From NCBI GenBank assembly GCA_017624855.1, contig JAGAMF010000008.1, positions 100,637 through 164,636 of the forward strand: a DNA stretch of 64,000 bases, in the 5' to 3' direction. This DNA comes from Lachnospiraceae bacterium. Its GTDB lineage: Bacteria; Bacillota; Clostridia; Lachnospirales; Lachnospiraceae. The notes under the pieces were generated by a model. The model saw only the letters and a program-made list of their open reading frames with translations. It was not told the origin of the DNA and did not search any database. This document shows, piece after piece, positions 23,710-32,235 of the stretch (position 1 is its first letter; every line of letters begins with the position of its first letter). The position numbers were made by a program, and so were the translations under genes.

Positions 23710-25449
23710 CTAAACCCATTCTCCTGCCTGTATCATGATTTCCATGATAAAACATTGCACAACTCCAAAATAGCCAAAGGCATATGCCGCAAAGATTCCT
23801 TTTATCCATTTGTAAGATTTAGGCAAGCGTTGCTTCATGTTTTTCCACAAGAAATCCATTCCGCAAATCATCCAGGGAATGTTTAAAAAGATCACCGGTA
23901 AAATATAGCGGGCATGCATGGTATGCACGAAAGGATACTGTAAATTAAAGTGTAAATAAAAGGCTAAATATGAAATGCATAAAACAAGCCACGAAAGCTT
24001 GAAATGCTTTCCGATGCTACTTTTATGTAAACCAACAATTCCACAAGCAATCATCACTACCAATAGCAAAATCGTCATAACCAAAGCCGCCATTCCCCAG
24101 AATCGGGTTACCGGGGTTTTCATCATCTCCACACTTTGGGTAAATACTAAGGTTTTCACCGTACTGATTATAATATTGTGGTCTACATTGGGACTGGTAT
24201 TAAACAAATCGATACATGGATGATTTAACTGATTTTTTACATCAAAAAGCCTCTCCCAAAGGGTATAATCCGGAATGTACTGCACCGAATCCGTACTGGG
24301 CTCGTTTACATAGAGAAAGGGCATATCAAAACGGATCATATTCCGTACATTCCACCATAACCCCAAGGGAAGGGAAATTACGCCAAAGAGCAAATACTCT
24401 CCCACTCTGCGTAAACGCATGTCTTTATCTTTTATGAAGCGCATAATCCAAAGTACAAGAATCGCCGGCGCAACCAAAGCACCGGAAGACTTGCTCATAA
24501 CCAAAAGCCCCGTAAGCACTGCATCCGCAAGCAATGTCGTCAGTTTCAGCTCCTCATACCACTTCAATGCATAATAAAAGGACATTACAGTTAAAAGCAC
24601 CAATAACACATCGTTATTCACGGCACCGGATAGATAAGTGGTGTAGGGAATACAGGACATCAATAATACACCCCAGATTCGCTTTTGCGCAGAAAGCTTC
24701 ATCCGTACCATAATTTTATCCACATAAATCGTAGTTAAGGTCACACAAAATACTGATAAAAATTGGATATTTTCTGCCACTTTTAATAGATTCACTCCCA
24801 AAAGAGAGCTGATTTTACACCAATAACCGCTAAGCAAATAATACAAGGGCGGCTGCGAAAACTCCCACATAGTTCGGGGATCAACCTGAGGCAATGTGCC
24901 GTAGGCCCACACATGCCAAATATAACCAAGATGACCGCCGCCGGCAACAAACTGGATGGTATCATTCTGTCTGGATATATTGGCCGCTCCCGTAAACTGT
25001 GCATACAACAACTGAAATAAAAAAGCCACAAATATCACCGCAGATACGGTTTGCTCAGGCGTTATCTTCTCTTTATGCTGCAACCGTAAAATTCCGAACA
25101 ACGATACCATGATTCCAACAAACAAAATCCCGGTAAAAATCCACTGCACCATGTCTGCCGTAAAATAACAGTTAATCATTTCTCCCGCAATTACATAGAT
25201 GCATTGCATGACATAAACACCGATTAGAATAATCGGTACCAAACCGGAAGGTTTGCTCCCTTTGCGCAACATAATTCGCTCATAAATATAGTAACCTATC
25301 ACTCCCACGATACCTTCCACTGCCATAAAAATCACATATGCACCATAAGAATCAATCACCTGATGAAAGGCAAAGCAAGCCAACAGGGAAGCAATAAAAT
25401 AAAGCAATATATCTTTTTGTCCAAGAATACATGTTAAAAGTTTCTTCAT
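23710..25449 (-). CDS. Polytopic membrane glycosyltransferase, GT39/PMT-like
   Basis: 579 residues with about 12 hydrophobic helices. After the first segments comes a long extracytoplasmic loop with NDTIQFVAGGGHLGYIWHVWAYG and MWEFSQPPLYYLLSGYW; the H-P/QPPLYYLL loop after the second pair of helices is typical of GT-C enzymes such as ArnT and protein mannosyltransferases, which take a polyprenyl-phosphate sugar as donor. The acceptor is unknown. It precedes the aroF promoter and follows the PTS-like permease by 20 bp, probably in one operon with it. Confidence 0.75.
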   Translation of the reverse strand: MKKLLTCILGQKDILLYFIASLLACFAFHQVIDSYGAYVIFMAVEGIVGVIGYYIYERIMLRKGSKPSGLVPIILIGVYVMQCIYVIAGEMINCYFTADMVQWIFTGILFVGIMVSLFGILRLQHKEKITPEQTVSAVIFVAFLFQLLYAQFTGAANISRQNDTIQFVAGGGHLGYIWHVWAYGTLPQVDPRTMWEFSQPPLYYLLSGYWCKISSLLGVNLLKVAENIQFLSVFCVTLTTIYVDKIMVRMKLSAQKRIWGVLLMSCIPYTTYLSGAVNNDVLLVLLTVMSFYYALKWYEELKLTTLLADAVLTGLLVMSKSSGALVAPAILVLWIMRFIKDKDMRLRRVGEYLLFGVISLPLGLWWNVRNMIRFDMPFLYVNEPSTDSVQYIPDYTLWERLFDVKNQLNHPCIDLFNTSPNVDHNIIISTVKTLVFTQSVEMMKTPVTRFWGMAALVMTILLLVVMIACGIVGLHKSSIGKHFKLSWLVLCISYLAFYLHFNLQYPFVHTMHARYILPVIFLNIPWMICGMDFLWKNMKQRLPKSYKWIKGIFAAYAFGYFGVVQCFIMEIMIQAGEWV

Positions 25450-25469
25450 TCCTGTCTCCTACCGAATAT

Positions 25470-26537
25470 TTATGAATCCAAACGCATATCACCGGGTTTT
25501 AACCACTTAATTTTACGCATCAATACCGCAACGCCCCAAGCAAGAAGTCCGGGTAAAACAAAGCACAGTAACAACACTTCCAAAATTGCCAATGCCGGGT
25601 CAAGTCCCGTTTCCACCATAACGTGGTATGCATTAATGGGACCAACCAATCCTGCGGTTCCCATACCGGAACCCACTGCATTGTTCTGGAATTTAAACAA
25701 CATGGTGGATATGGGGCCCATAATGGCGCTGGAAATAATGGCCGGCAACCAAATGATCGGTTTTTTTACAATATTGCCCATCTGAAGCATACTGGTACCA
25801 AGCCCCTGCGCCAATAATCCGTTCCACTTATTATCCTGATAGCTTGCCACCGCAAAGCCCACCATATTGGCACAACATCCGACCGTAGCCGCCCCTGCGG
25901 CAATGCCGGATAAATTAAGAATTACTCCCAATGCCGCAGAACTGATGGGTAAAGTTAGAGCCATACCCATCAATACAGATACAATAACCCCCATTAAGAA
26001 GGGTGCCTGCTGGGTTCCCATAGTAATCAGTTCACCGATTTTATTCATAAAAGTGCTGATGGTAGGTCCAATAAGCAATCCCACCGTCGCACCGGTTAAA
26101 ATACACACAAACGGTGTTAAAATAATATCCAACTTGGTTTTGCCCGAAATCAATCTTCCGATATAAATTCCGGAAACAGCCGCCAAAAATGCGCCCAAAG
26201 GTTCTCCCGGACCGTTAAAACGCATAACGCCGTCCACCAGAACACTACCGGCCAAAATCTGCGAAGCAAAAGCTCCCGTCATACCGGTAACCATCGCAGA
26301 TAAAGCAACTAACGGACTTGCCTTAAATTTAACCGCAACACCGCAACCGATTCCCGCACCGGTTAATGCAGTAGCCACTTTGCCAATCAATAATATGTAG
26401 CCGCCAAACTGCCCCGGAATCCAATTACCAATCTGCACAATAATGGTACCGATGATTAATGTGGCAAAAAGTCCCTGGGCCATTCCCGTAAGCCCATCCA
26501 CAAAAAACTCTTTTAAAAACTCACCTATTCTTTTCAT
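25470..26537 (-). CDS. PTS EIIC-like membrane protein (PF13303-type permease)
   Basis: 355 residues, about ten membrane helices, no fused EIIA or EIIB. GLTGMAQGLFATLIIGTIIVQIG at the start, repeated Gly-rich helices (GAGIGCGVAVKFKASPLVALSAMVTGM, GIAAGAATVGCCANMVGFAVASY) and GNIVKKPIIWLPAIISSAIMGP match the PTS_EIIC_2 group. These are widespread in Firmicutes as stand-alone proteins, and their substrate is mostly unknown. GAGGG lies upstream of the ATG, with a likely promoter at 26608-26636. Confidence 0.85.
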   Translation of the reverse strand: MKRIGEFLKEFFVDGLTGMAQGLFATLIIGTIIVQIGNWIPGQFGGYILLIGKVATALTGAGIGCGVAVKFKASPLVALSAMVTGMTGAFASQILAGSVLVDGVMRFNGPGEPLGAFLAAVSGIYIGRLISGKTKLDIILTPFVCILTGATVGLLIGPTISTFMNKIGELITMGTQQAPFLMGVIVSVLMGMALTLPISSAALGVILNLSGIAAGAATVGCCANMVGFAVASYQDNKWNGLLAQGLGTSMLQMGNIVKKPIIWLPAIISSAIMGPISTMLFKFQNNAVGSGMGTAGLVGPINAYHVMVETGLDPALAILEVLLLCFVLPGLLAWGVAVLMRKIKWLKPGDMRLDS

Positions 26538-26607
26538 TTTATTCCCTCTTTATCCTATATGCCACCGCCATATCATGAAGCGAAGCATGTGTTTTTCATT
26601 CCTTTAA

Positions 26608-26636
26608 AGGGTAGCACACGGCACCCATTTTATCAA
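26608..26636 (-). promoter_or_regulatory. Promoter of the PTS-like permease gene
   Basis: TTGATA (26631-26636), 17 bp, TACCCT (26608-26613) on the minus strand, divergent from the cold-shock promoter 20 bp away. Confidence 0.45.
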
Positions 26637-26655
26637 GTTTTCAACATGAATTTGC

Positions 26656-26684
26656 TTTACAATTAAAGTTCATTGTGCTATCCT
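26656..26684 (+). promoter_or_regulatory. Promoter of the cold-shock gene
   Basis: TTTACA (26656-26661), 17 bp, TATCCT (26679-26684), giving a 5' leader of about 47 nt before the ATG at 26738. Confidence 0.6.
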
Positions 26685-26737
26685 ATCTATGTTGTAAATA
26701 TTTTACAACACTCATATTTTTTTTGGAGGTATCTACA

Positions 26738-26938
26738 ATGAACAAAGGTACAGTTAAGTGGTTTAACAACCAGAAGGGTTACGGTTTCATTTCTGACGAA
26801 TCAGGAAATGATGTATTCGTACACTACTCAGGACTCAACATGGAAGGCTTCAAGTCTTTGGAAGAAGGCGCAGCTGTTGAATTCGAAGTAGTTAACGGCG
26901 AAAAAGGACCTCAGGCAGTAAACGTAACCAAGTTATAA
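26738..26938 (+). CDS. Cold-shock protein, CspA/CspB family
   Basis: 66 residues, a single OB-fold nucleic-acid chaperone. [31 protein letters not shown] carries both RNA-binding motifs (KGYGFI as RNP1, VFVHY as RNP2). Start at 26738, with TTTTTGGAGG nine bases upstream; the in-frame extension to 26675 is leader. Codon use is strongly biased, as expected for a highly expressed gene. Monocistronic, ending in the terminator at 27042-27069. Confidence 0.95.
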   Translation: MNKGTVKWFNNQKGYGFISDESGNDVFVHYSGLNMEGFKSLEEGAAVEFEVVNGEKGPQAVNVTKL

Positions 26939-27041
26939 TTAATCAGTTTTATCGATGTGCCTATTCTTAAATATATAAATTTAGAAAAAAGCAGTATTGT
27001 TTTAACAGATTAACGAACATTACGTTCTAACGCTAAGATTC

Positions 27042-27069
27042 AAAAAGGAACCTGTAAAGGTTCCTTTTT
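27042..27069 (+). terminator. Terminator of the cold-shock gene
   Basis: AAAAAGGAACC / GGTTCCTTTTT, an 11-bp perfect stem with a 6-nt loop and a T-tract. Confidence 0.88.
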
Positions 27070-27086
27070 CATTGTGGGAATATGAG

Positions 27087-27304
27087 GTTCCAAGGTGAGA
27101 AGGGTTGAAAAAATAATAATAGGCAAGAACTATTTTATATTCCAACAGAACACGCTCTCGCTCGGGCGAAATCGTAACGGACACTAAACTCGTACAGCAT
27201 TTCATTTGTACTCGTTAAGTGCCGACGCTTTCACACGGTTCTTTATGGAATAAAAATATTCTTGCCTTATTTGTTTAAGCTATAAACCCTTCTCACCTTA
27301 GAAC
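27087..27304. repeat. 218-bp inverted-repeat element folding into one long imperfect hairpin
   Basis: The ends are 20-bp inverted repeats with one mismatch (GTTCCAAGGTGAGAAGGGTT at 27087-27106 against 27285-27304). Inside them a second imperfect inverted pair follows (AGGCAAGAA..ATTTTA..TTCCA against TGGAAT..AAAAT..TTCTTGCCT), and the centre pairs again around a TACA/TGTA core. Nothing in the element looks coding. The form is that of a MITE or a structured RNA gene. It fills most of the 372-bp gap between the cold-shock gene and hisA, eight bp from the hisA stop. Confidence 0.75.
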
Positions 27305-27311
27305 ATTCAAT

Positions 27312-28094
27312 TTACGAATTGAAATTGCAGAACTTTACAATGTCGTTAAAAGATAGGTAGCCGCCGAACAGGTCCAATGCACTGCCGATGGTGGCGTGTA
27401 CTCTGTCATTACCCAATTCTTTTAATATGGCTAAATCTTCCATGGAATGAATGCCACCGGCGTAGGTTACGGCGTTTCCTTCATAAGTTCCAAGCATAGC
27501 TACCAGCTCTTGTTCGATGCCCTCAGACTTTCCTTCTACATCCACGGCATGAATCAGAAATTCATCGCAATACTGCTCTAATTCTTTTAACAAGTCAACT
27601 GTTACATATTCTGCGGTTGCGGTCTGCCAGCGGTTGGTCATAATCTGATAGCCATTTGCTGTTTTTTTACAGCTCAAATCGAATACTACATGTTCGCGAC
27701 TGACAGCCTTGCACAAACGCTCCATCTTCTCTCTTGATAATATATCTCCTTCAAACAAATACGAAGTTACAATGACATGAGAGGCTCCTGCATCCAAAAA
27801 TTCTCCGGCATTTCCATCATGAATGCCTCCGCCCACCTGCATACCGCCGGGGTAAGCTTTTAAAGCCTCAAATGCGGTGTTTTTGGTAGCCTCATAATAT
27901 TCACTTCCCACTTTATTCAGTAAAATAATGTGGCCGCCTTTTAAGCCGTTTTCACGATAAAGATTGGCATAAAAAGCAGAGTCCTTTTCAGATACGAAAT
28001 TTTCCTGCGCCTGATTGCCTTCATCTTTTAAGCTACTGCCCACAATCTGCTTTACTTTACCGTTATGTATATCAATACAGGGTCTGAACTCCAT
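27312..28094 (-). CDS. hisA: Eukaryotic-type HisA (ProFAR isomerase, HIS6-like)
   Basis: Histidine pathway isomerase, converting ProFAR to PRFAR in a TIM barrel. 260 residues: MEFRPCIDIHNGKVKQIVGSSL at the start, GGHIILLNKV, YPGGMQVGGGIHDGNAGEFLDAGASHVIVTSYLF and AVTYAGGIHSMEDLAIL. The opening RPCIDIHNGKVKQIVG and the insertions fit the HIS6 subgroup of fungi, plants and some bacteria, not the usual bacterial HisA (IPAIDL.GKCVRL). GAGGAG lies upstream. No other his genes are in the window, so it acts in trans with genes elsewhere. Confidence 0.9.
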   Translation of the reverse strand: MEFRPCIDIHNGKVKQIVGSSLKDEGNQAQENFVSEKDSAFYANLYRENGLKGGHIILLNKVGSEYYEATKNTAFEALKAYPGGMQVGGGIHDGNAGEFLDAGASHVIVTSYLFEGDILSREKMERLCKAVSREHVVFDLSCKKTANGYQIMTNRWQTATAEYVTVDLLKELEQYCDEFLIHAVDVEGKSEGIEQELVAMLGTYEGNAVTYAGGIHSMEDLAILKELGNDRVHATIGSALDLFGGYLSFNDIVKFCNFNS

Positions 28095-28187
28095 TCTGCT
28101 TCTCCTCTTTTATAAGCATAAGACCACAAAACAAAGCTAACTTCATTTTATGGTCCTCTTTTACTTTCTATAATACAATAAAATCGA

Positions 28188-28946
28188 TTATCCCTCGATT
28201 ACATCCTGCATGTTGTAATATCCTGCACCCTTACCTGCAAGGAACTTGGCAGCCTGAACGGCACCTTTACCAAAAACAGCCTTGGAATATGCGGTATGGC
28301 TAAAAGTAATTACTTCATCTTCACCGGCAAAAATAACATCATGGTCACCTACGATGGTTCCGCCTCGAACTACCGCAAAGCCGATTTCATTCTCAGAGCG
28401 GGCTTCTCTCTTCTGGCTTCTGTCAAATACATACTCATAACGATTATCCAACTCTTCGTTGATGGAATCCGCCAGCGCCAACGCAGTACCGCTGGGAGCA
28501 TCCTTCTTTAAGTTGTGATGTTTTTCCACCACTTCAATATCATAACCTGCCGGCGCAAGGGTTCCTGCCGCAGTTTTTAACATTTTTAATAAAAGATTGA
28601 TACCGAGAGACATGTTGGCAGACTTTAAAACAGCCACTTTCTTGGAAGTTTCTTCTACCAAACGAATCTGTGCCTCATCAAGACCTGTTGTACAAAGCAC
28701 CACGGGTGTCTGTGTCTTAACACAATACTCCAACAAACCGTCTACTGCCGCAGCAGAAGCAAAGTCAATAATTACATCTGCTTTTACATCACAGTCTGAG
28801 ATTGTCTTAAATACCGGATATGTATTTTGGATTCCGTCAAAAGGATCAATACCTGCCACAATTTCCATGTCATTTTCCTGCGCAATCAAACGGGTAATTA
28901 CCTGTCCCATTTTACCGTTGCAACCATGCATAATTACTTTTACCAT
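28188..28946 (-). CDS. dapB: 4-hydroxy-tetrahydrodipicolinate reductase
   Basis: Second committed step of lysine/diaminopimelate synthesis. 252 residues. N-terminal Rossmann MVKVIMHGCNGKMGQVI, CTTGL, and the substrate signature EVVEKHHNLKKDAPSGTAL with the catalytic His and Lys. It lies 77 bp downstream of dapA, with a terminator-like hairpin between them. Confidence 0.96.
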   Translation of the reverse strand: MVKVIMHGCNGKMGQVITRLIAQENDMEIVAGIDPFDGIQNTYPVFKTISDCDVKADVIIDFASAAAVDGLLEYCVKTQTPVVLCTTGLDEAQIRLVEETSKKVAVLKSANMSLGINLLLKMLKTAAGTLAPAGYDIEVVEKHHNLKKDAPSGTALALADSINEELDNRYEYVFDRSQKREARSENEIGFAVVRGGTIVGDHDVIFAGEDEVITFSHTAYSKAVFGKGAVQAAKFLAGKGAGYYNMQDVIEG

Positions 28947-28972
28947 TCTTTTATCTCCTCACTATATTTTAT

Positions 28973-29000
28973 AAAAAGGCAGAGATACCTCTGCCTTTTT
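28973..29000. terminator. Hairpin between dapA and dapB
   Basis: AAAAAGGCAGAG / CTCTGCCTTTTT, 12-bp stem with a 4-nt loop, symmetric A and T tracts. It lies 24 bp past the dapA stop and would terminate or attenuate transcription before dapB. Confidence 0.85.
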
Positions 29001-29023
29001 GTTTATCCTTGTATCAATTCGGC

Positions 29024-29908
29024 CTAGATTAAACCGTATTTCTTCATTTCCTCTTCCAAAACCTTAGCATGCTCAGGTTCCATCTCTGTCAAGGGGCGTC
29101 TTACGGTGCCACCCTTGTTACCGAGTAAATTCATTGCCTTCTTTACAGGGATAGGATTTACTTCGCAGAACAATGCATCAATCAAAGGAATTGCCTCTAA
29201 CTGCATCTTGCGTGAGCCTTCCACATCACCTTCAAAATACTTCGCACAGATTTCATGTGTCTGTCTGGGTGCAACATTGGATAATACGGAAAGTACACCC
29301 TTGCCGCCCAATGCAAGCATGGGAACAATCTGATCGTCGTTACCGCTGTAAACATCCACGCATCCGTCTGCCAATGCAAGAAGATGTGCTGTCTGTGACA
29401 AATCACCTGTAGCATCTTTTACGCCTACGATGTTTTCAACATCCTTACAAAGTCTTACGATGGTCTTGGGCTGAATATTCACTCCGGTTCTTCCGGGGAT
29501 GTTATAAAGAATTACCGGAATCTTAATGGAATCCGCAATCATCTTAAAATGCTCATACAAGCCCTGCTGAGTTGCCTTATTGTAATAAGGAGAAACCACC
29601 AATACCGCATCTGCACCAAGCTTCTCAGCTTCCTGAGAAAGGTAGATGGCTGTTGCAGTACAGTTAGAACCTGTTCCTGCAATAACGGGAAGTCTTCCTG
29701 CTACCTGCTTTACACAAAATCCAACCACATCCAAATGTTCTTCATGAGATAAAGTAGATGCCTCACCTGTGGTTCCGCAAACCAAAATAGCATCTGTTCC
29801 ACCTGCAATCTGAAGTTCTATATTCTCTGCAAATTTCTCGTAATCTACATCTCCGTTTTCTTTAAAAGGGGTAATAATTGCTACACCTGCTCCGGTAAAA
29901 ACTGACAT
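29024..29908 (-). CDS. dapA: 4-hydroxy-tetrahydrodipicolinate synthase
   Basis: Condenses pyruvate and aspartate semialdehyde. 294 residues from the ATG at 29908, preceded by AGGAGG eight bases upstream; the reading to 29929 is leader. Signatures: GAGVAIITPFKENGDVDYE, VCGTTGEASTLSHEEH, AGTGSNCTATAI, VVSPYYNKATQQGLYEHF, LYNIPGRTGVNIQP (Tyr, Arg), and the Schiff-base Lys in VGVKDATGDL. Confidence 0.96.
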   Translation of the reverse strand: MSVFTGAGVAIITPFKENGDVDYEKFAENIELQIAGGTDAILVCGTTGEASTLSHEEHLDVVGFCVKQVAGRLPVIAGTGSNCTATAIYLSQEAEKLGADAVLVVSPYYNKATQQGLYEHFKMIADSIKIPVILYNIPGRTGVNIQPKTIVRLCKDVENIVGVKDATGDLSQTAHLLALADGCVDVYSGNDDQIVPMLALGGKGVLSVLSNVAPRQTHEICAKYFEGDVEGSRKMQLEAIPLIDALFCEVNPIPVKKAMNLLGNKGGTVRRPLTEMEPEHAKVLEEEMKKYGLI

Positions 29909-29966
29909 ATATGTGTCCTCCTGACTCATCTGATATACCTATGTAAAAGGCATTTTTCTGCGTATA

Positions 29967-29995
29967 ATCATAACACTACGCGTCGATTATGTCAA
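29967..29995 (-). promoter_or_regulatory. Promoter of dapA
   Basis: TTGACA (29990-29995), 17 bp, TATGAT (29967-29972) on the minus strand. It is embedded in a large hairpin whose arms AAAGGCATTTTT / AAAAATGCCTTT end the SSB-like gene, so terminator and promoter overlap. Confidence 0.75.
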
Positions 29996-30036
29996 CGCGC
30001 AGTGTTATAAAAAATGCCTTTGTAATTATATGTATT

Positions 30037-30672
30037 CTACAGTTCGTCTTCCAGCTGTTCCAACTTACTTACCGATACCTCGTAAGCCACTCTTCGCTCA
30101 GCCTCCGTCTCTGTAATTTTTTTCACATATTCCCTGCTCTGGATTCTTCCCCAGACCGCACATCTGGTACCTACCTCAAAGCCCGAGGCAAATCGGGCGT
30201 TTCTTCCCCAACAGATGCAAGGTATGTAATCGGATTTTCCATAAGGTCTGTTTACTGCCAGCAATAAATCGGCAATTTCTCTTCCCAAAGGTGTTTTACG
30301 GTATATCGGTGCCTTACAGATATAACCGTCCAGGAAAATCTGATTTGTTTTACTGCTTTCACCGATTTCTTCGATGAACTCTATCTCTCGTGCGAATACA
30401 GACAATACCAATTTGTTCTTTCTCTCCTCATGTCTGTTGTAGGAGCGAAACTGTCCGGTTACCATGATTTTGGAACCGCGATAATCTTTTGTGACATCCA
30501 GTAATCTCTCTGATACCATAAGGGGAATTACATCTGCCGACTCGCTCAAACGAGTCACCAGTACATCAACCATGTAAAATCCCTCTCCGTAAATCTCGTG
30601 GCTGAAAGCGAACTCTCCTACGACTTCACCCATAATCACCACCTGGTTGTTTTCAATTACCTTATCTGTCAT
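30037..30672 (-). CDS. SSB-like protein with two OB-fold units
   Basis: 211 residues. Two successive OB-like segments can be read: about 8-100 (NNQVVIMGEVVGEFAFSHEIYGEGFYMVDVLVTRLS ... SKIMVTGQFRSY) and about 112-195 (TNQIFLDGYICKAPIYRKTPLGREIADLLLAVNRPYGKSDYIPCICWGRNARFA ... RCAVWGRIQSREY). The second matches the SSB consensus (V.L.G.I...P.YR.T..G..I....LAVNR). It lacks the acidic DDDIPF-type tail, so it is not the housekeeping SSB. A role in single-strand DNA metabolism or gene regulation is likely. Confidence 0.78.
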   Translation of the reverse strand: MTDKVIENNQVVIMGEVVGEFAFSHEIYGEGFYMVDVLVTRLSESADVIPLMVSERLLDVTKDYRGSKIMVTGQFRSYNRHEERKNKLVLSVFAREIEFIEEIGESSKTNQIFLDGYICKAPIYRKTPLGREIADLLLAVNRPYGKSDYIPCICWGRNARFASGFEVGTRCAVWGRIQSREYVKKITETEAERRVAYEVSVSKLEQLEDEL

Positions 30673-30933
30673 TTTAGTTCTCCCTTCTTTGTTTCTTTCA
30701 CAAAAGAATTTTTTCTATCATGCACTAATAAATATATGTTTTAAAAGCACATGAAATGACTGTTTTTCAAAATCATTTATCGCTTTTTTCGACAATGACT
30801 TTTTCGTCCTCGTATATTCTATGCCAATTATCATCTTCTGTATATTCCCCTAATAGTAGCAATTTTTTGTGAAATTTTAATGGGTAAACCCCCTATTTTT
30901 TGTGAAAAAACATAAAAGAAGCAATTTTTATAA
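30673..30933. other. AT-rich intergenic region
   Basis: Between the SSB-like gene and the ilvE terminator. Contains two copies of TTTTTTGTGAAA (30863-30874 and 30896-30907) around GGGTAAACCC; no reading frame, RNA gene or convincing promoter was found. Confidence 0.4.
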
Positions 30934-30964
30934 AAAAATACGCAGATTGCATTCACAATCTGCG
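30934..30964 (-). terminator. Terminator of ilvE
   Basis: CGCAGATTG / CAATCTGCG 9-bp stem, 6-nt loop, followed on the minus strand by TATTTTTTT, 25 bp past the ilvE stop. Confidence 0.88.
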
Positions 30965-30988
30965 CATCAAACATTTTATCAATACAAA

Positions 30989-32056
30989 TTATTCTACTAC
31001 TACAACCCAGCCTTCAGGACCTTCAATCTTTCCTAACTGAATACCTGTTACCGTATCGTAAAGCTTCTGGCTTAATTCACCGATTCCGCCGTCTTTAATC
31101 TGAACCACTTCATCACCTTTTCTTAAATGGCCAACGGGAGAGATAACCGCTGCTGTACCGGTACCCCATACTTCTTCCAAAGTTCCGTTCTGTGCAGCTT
31201 CAAAGAGCTCGTCTGCGGAAATTTTTCTTTCTTCTACCTTATAACCCCATGACTGACACAATTCGATACAGCTTCTTCTGGTTACACCGGGTAAAATACT
31301 TCCGTTTAATGCAGGAGTAACAACGGTTCCGTTAATCTTAAAGAAGATGTTCATGGCACCTACTTCTTCAATGTACTTTCTCTCAACACCGTCAAGCCAA
31401 AGTACCTGAGAATAGCCTTCATCATGAGCCTTAACCTGTGCTTTTAAGCTTGCTACATAGTTTGCACCGGCTTTTGCTTCGCCCAAACCACCGCGAACGG
31501 CTCTTACATATTCATCCTCAATCCAGATTTTAACAGGATTAAGTCCTTCGGGATAGTAAGCACCTACGGGTGAAAGGATAATAATAAACTTATATGTACT
31601 TGAAGGACGAACACCTAAGAAAGGATCTGTTGCAATAATAAAAGGTCTGATATAAAGTGAAGTTCCGGGCTTGGTGGGAATCCAATCCTGATCCACTTTA
31701 ACCAATTCCTTAATTGCCTGGAGAAAATCTTCTGCAGGAATGGTGGGAATACAAATTCTTTCATTGGTATTGTTTGCTCTTTCAATGTTCTTGTCAGGTC
31801 TGAAAAGTAATACTTTACCTTCTGCTGACTTATATGCTTTCATACCCTCAAACATTTCCTGACCATAGTGGAATACCATTGCGGAAGGTTCTAAGGAAAT
31901 AGGTGCATAAGGTTCGATTCTTGCATCGTACCAGCCCTTATTTACATCATAATCCATAACAAACATATGGTCCGTAAAAATGGTACCGAAAGTCAAGGGA
32001 TTGTCCTGACCCGGTTTTGCCTTGGGTGTCTTGGTTAATTCATATCTGATATTCAT
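30989..32056 (-). CDS. ilvE: Branched-chain amino acid aminotransferase
   Basis: Class IV PLP aminotransferase for Leu, Ile and Val, 355 residues as usual for the long type. Signatures: EMFEGMKAYKS, ERANNTNERICIPTIP, LYIRPFIIATDPFLGVRPSSTYKFIIILSPVGAYYPEG, GANYVASLKAQVKAHDEGYSQVLWLDG (PLP lysine region), EEVGAMNIFF, SILPGVTRRSCIEL, EVWGTGTAAVISPVG. GGAG lies upstream. Monocistronic, with its own promoter and terminator. Confidence 0.96.
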   Translation of the reverse strand: MNIRYELTKTPKAKPGQDNPLTFGTIFTDHMFVMDYDVNKGWYDARIEPYAPISLEPSAMVFHYGQEMFEGMKAYKSAEGKVLLFRPDKNIERANNTNERICIPTIPAEDFLQAIKELVKVDQDWIPTKPGTSLYIRPFIIATDPFLGVRPSSTYKFIIILSPVGAYYPEGLNPVKIWIEDEYVRAVRGGLGEAKAGANYVASLKAQVKAHDEGYSQVLWLDGVERKYIEEVGAMNIFFKINGTVVTPALNGSILPGVTRRSCIELCQSWGYKVEERKISADELFEAAQNGTLEEVWGTGTAAVISPVGHLRKGDEVVQIKDGGIGELSQKLYDTVTGIQLGKIEGPEGWVVVVE

Positions 32057-32124
32057 GTTGGTCTCCCTTCGAGTGAAAATACACTCTTCTTACTTGATTT
32101 GATAATAGTATATATTATTTTTTT

Positions 32125-32152
32125 ATTATATTCTTCTTATTTAAAAAGTCAA
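32125..32152 (-). promoter_or_regulatory. Promoter of ilvE
   Basis: TTGACT (32147-32152), 16 bp, TATAAT (32125-32130) on the minus strand. The leader of about 60 nt carries a small GAGTG/CACTC hairpin but no Leu/Ile/Val-rich peptide or T-box. Confidence 0.7.
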
Positions 32153-32235
32153 CCTTTCAATTTTCCTTTTAATATAGAATATTTGTTTGAAATATGATAA
32201 GATATGTTTACGACTAAATAAGAAAGGGAGGTAAC

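Noticed and set aside
26538-26656. Possible riboswitch ahead of the PTS-like permease
   Set aside because: The gap is short and has no recognisable aptamer core; promoter-like boxes explain it better.
32057-32124. Possible attenuator ahead of ilvE
   Set aside because: No branched-chain-rich peptide, no T-box and no terminator in the leader.
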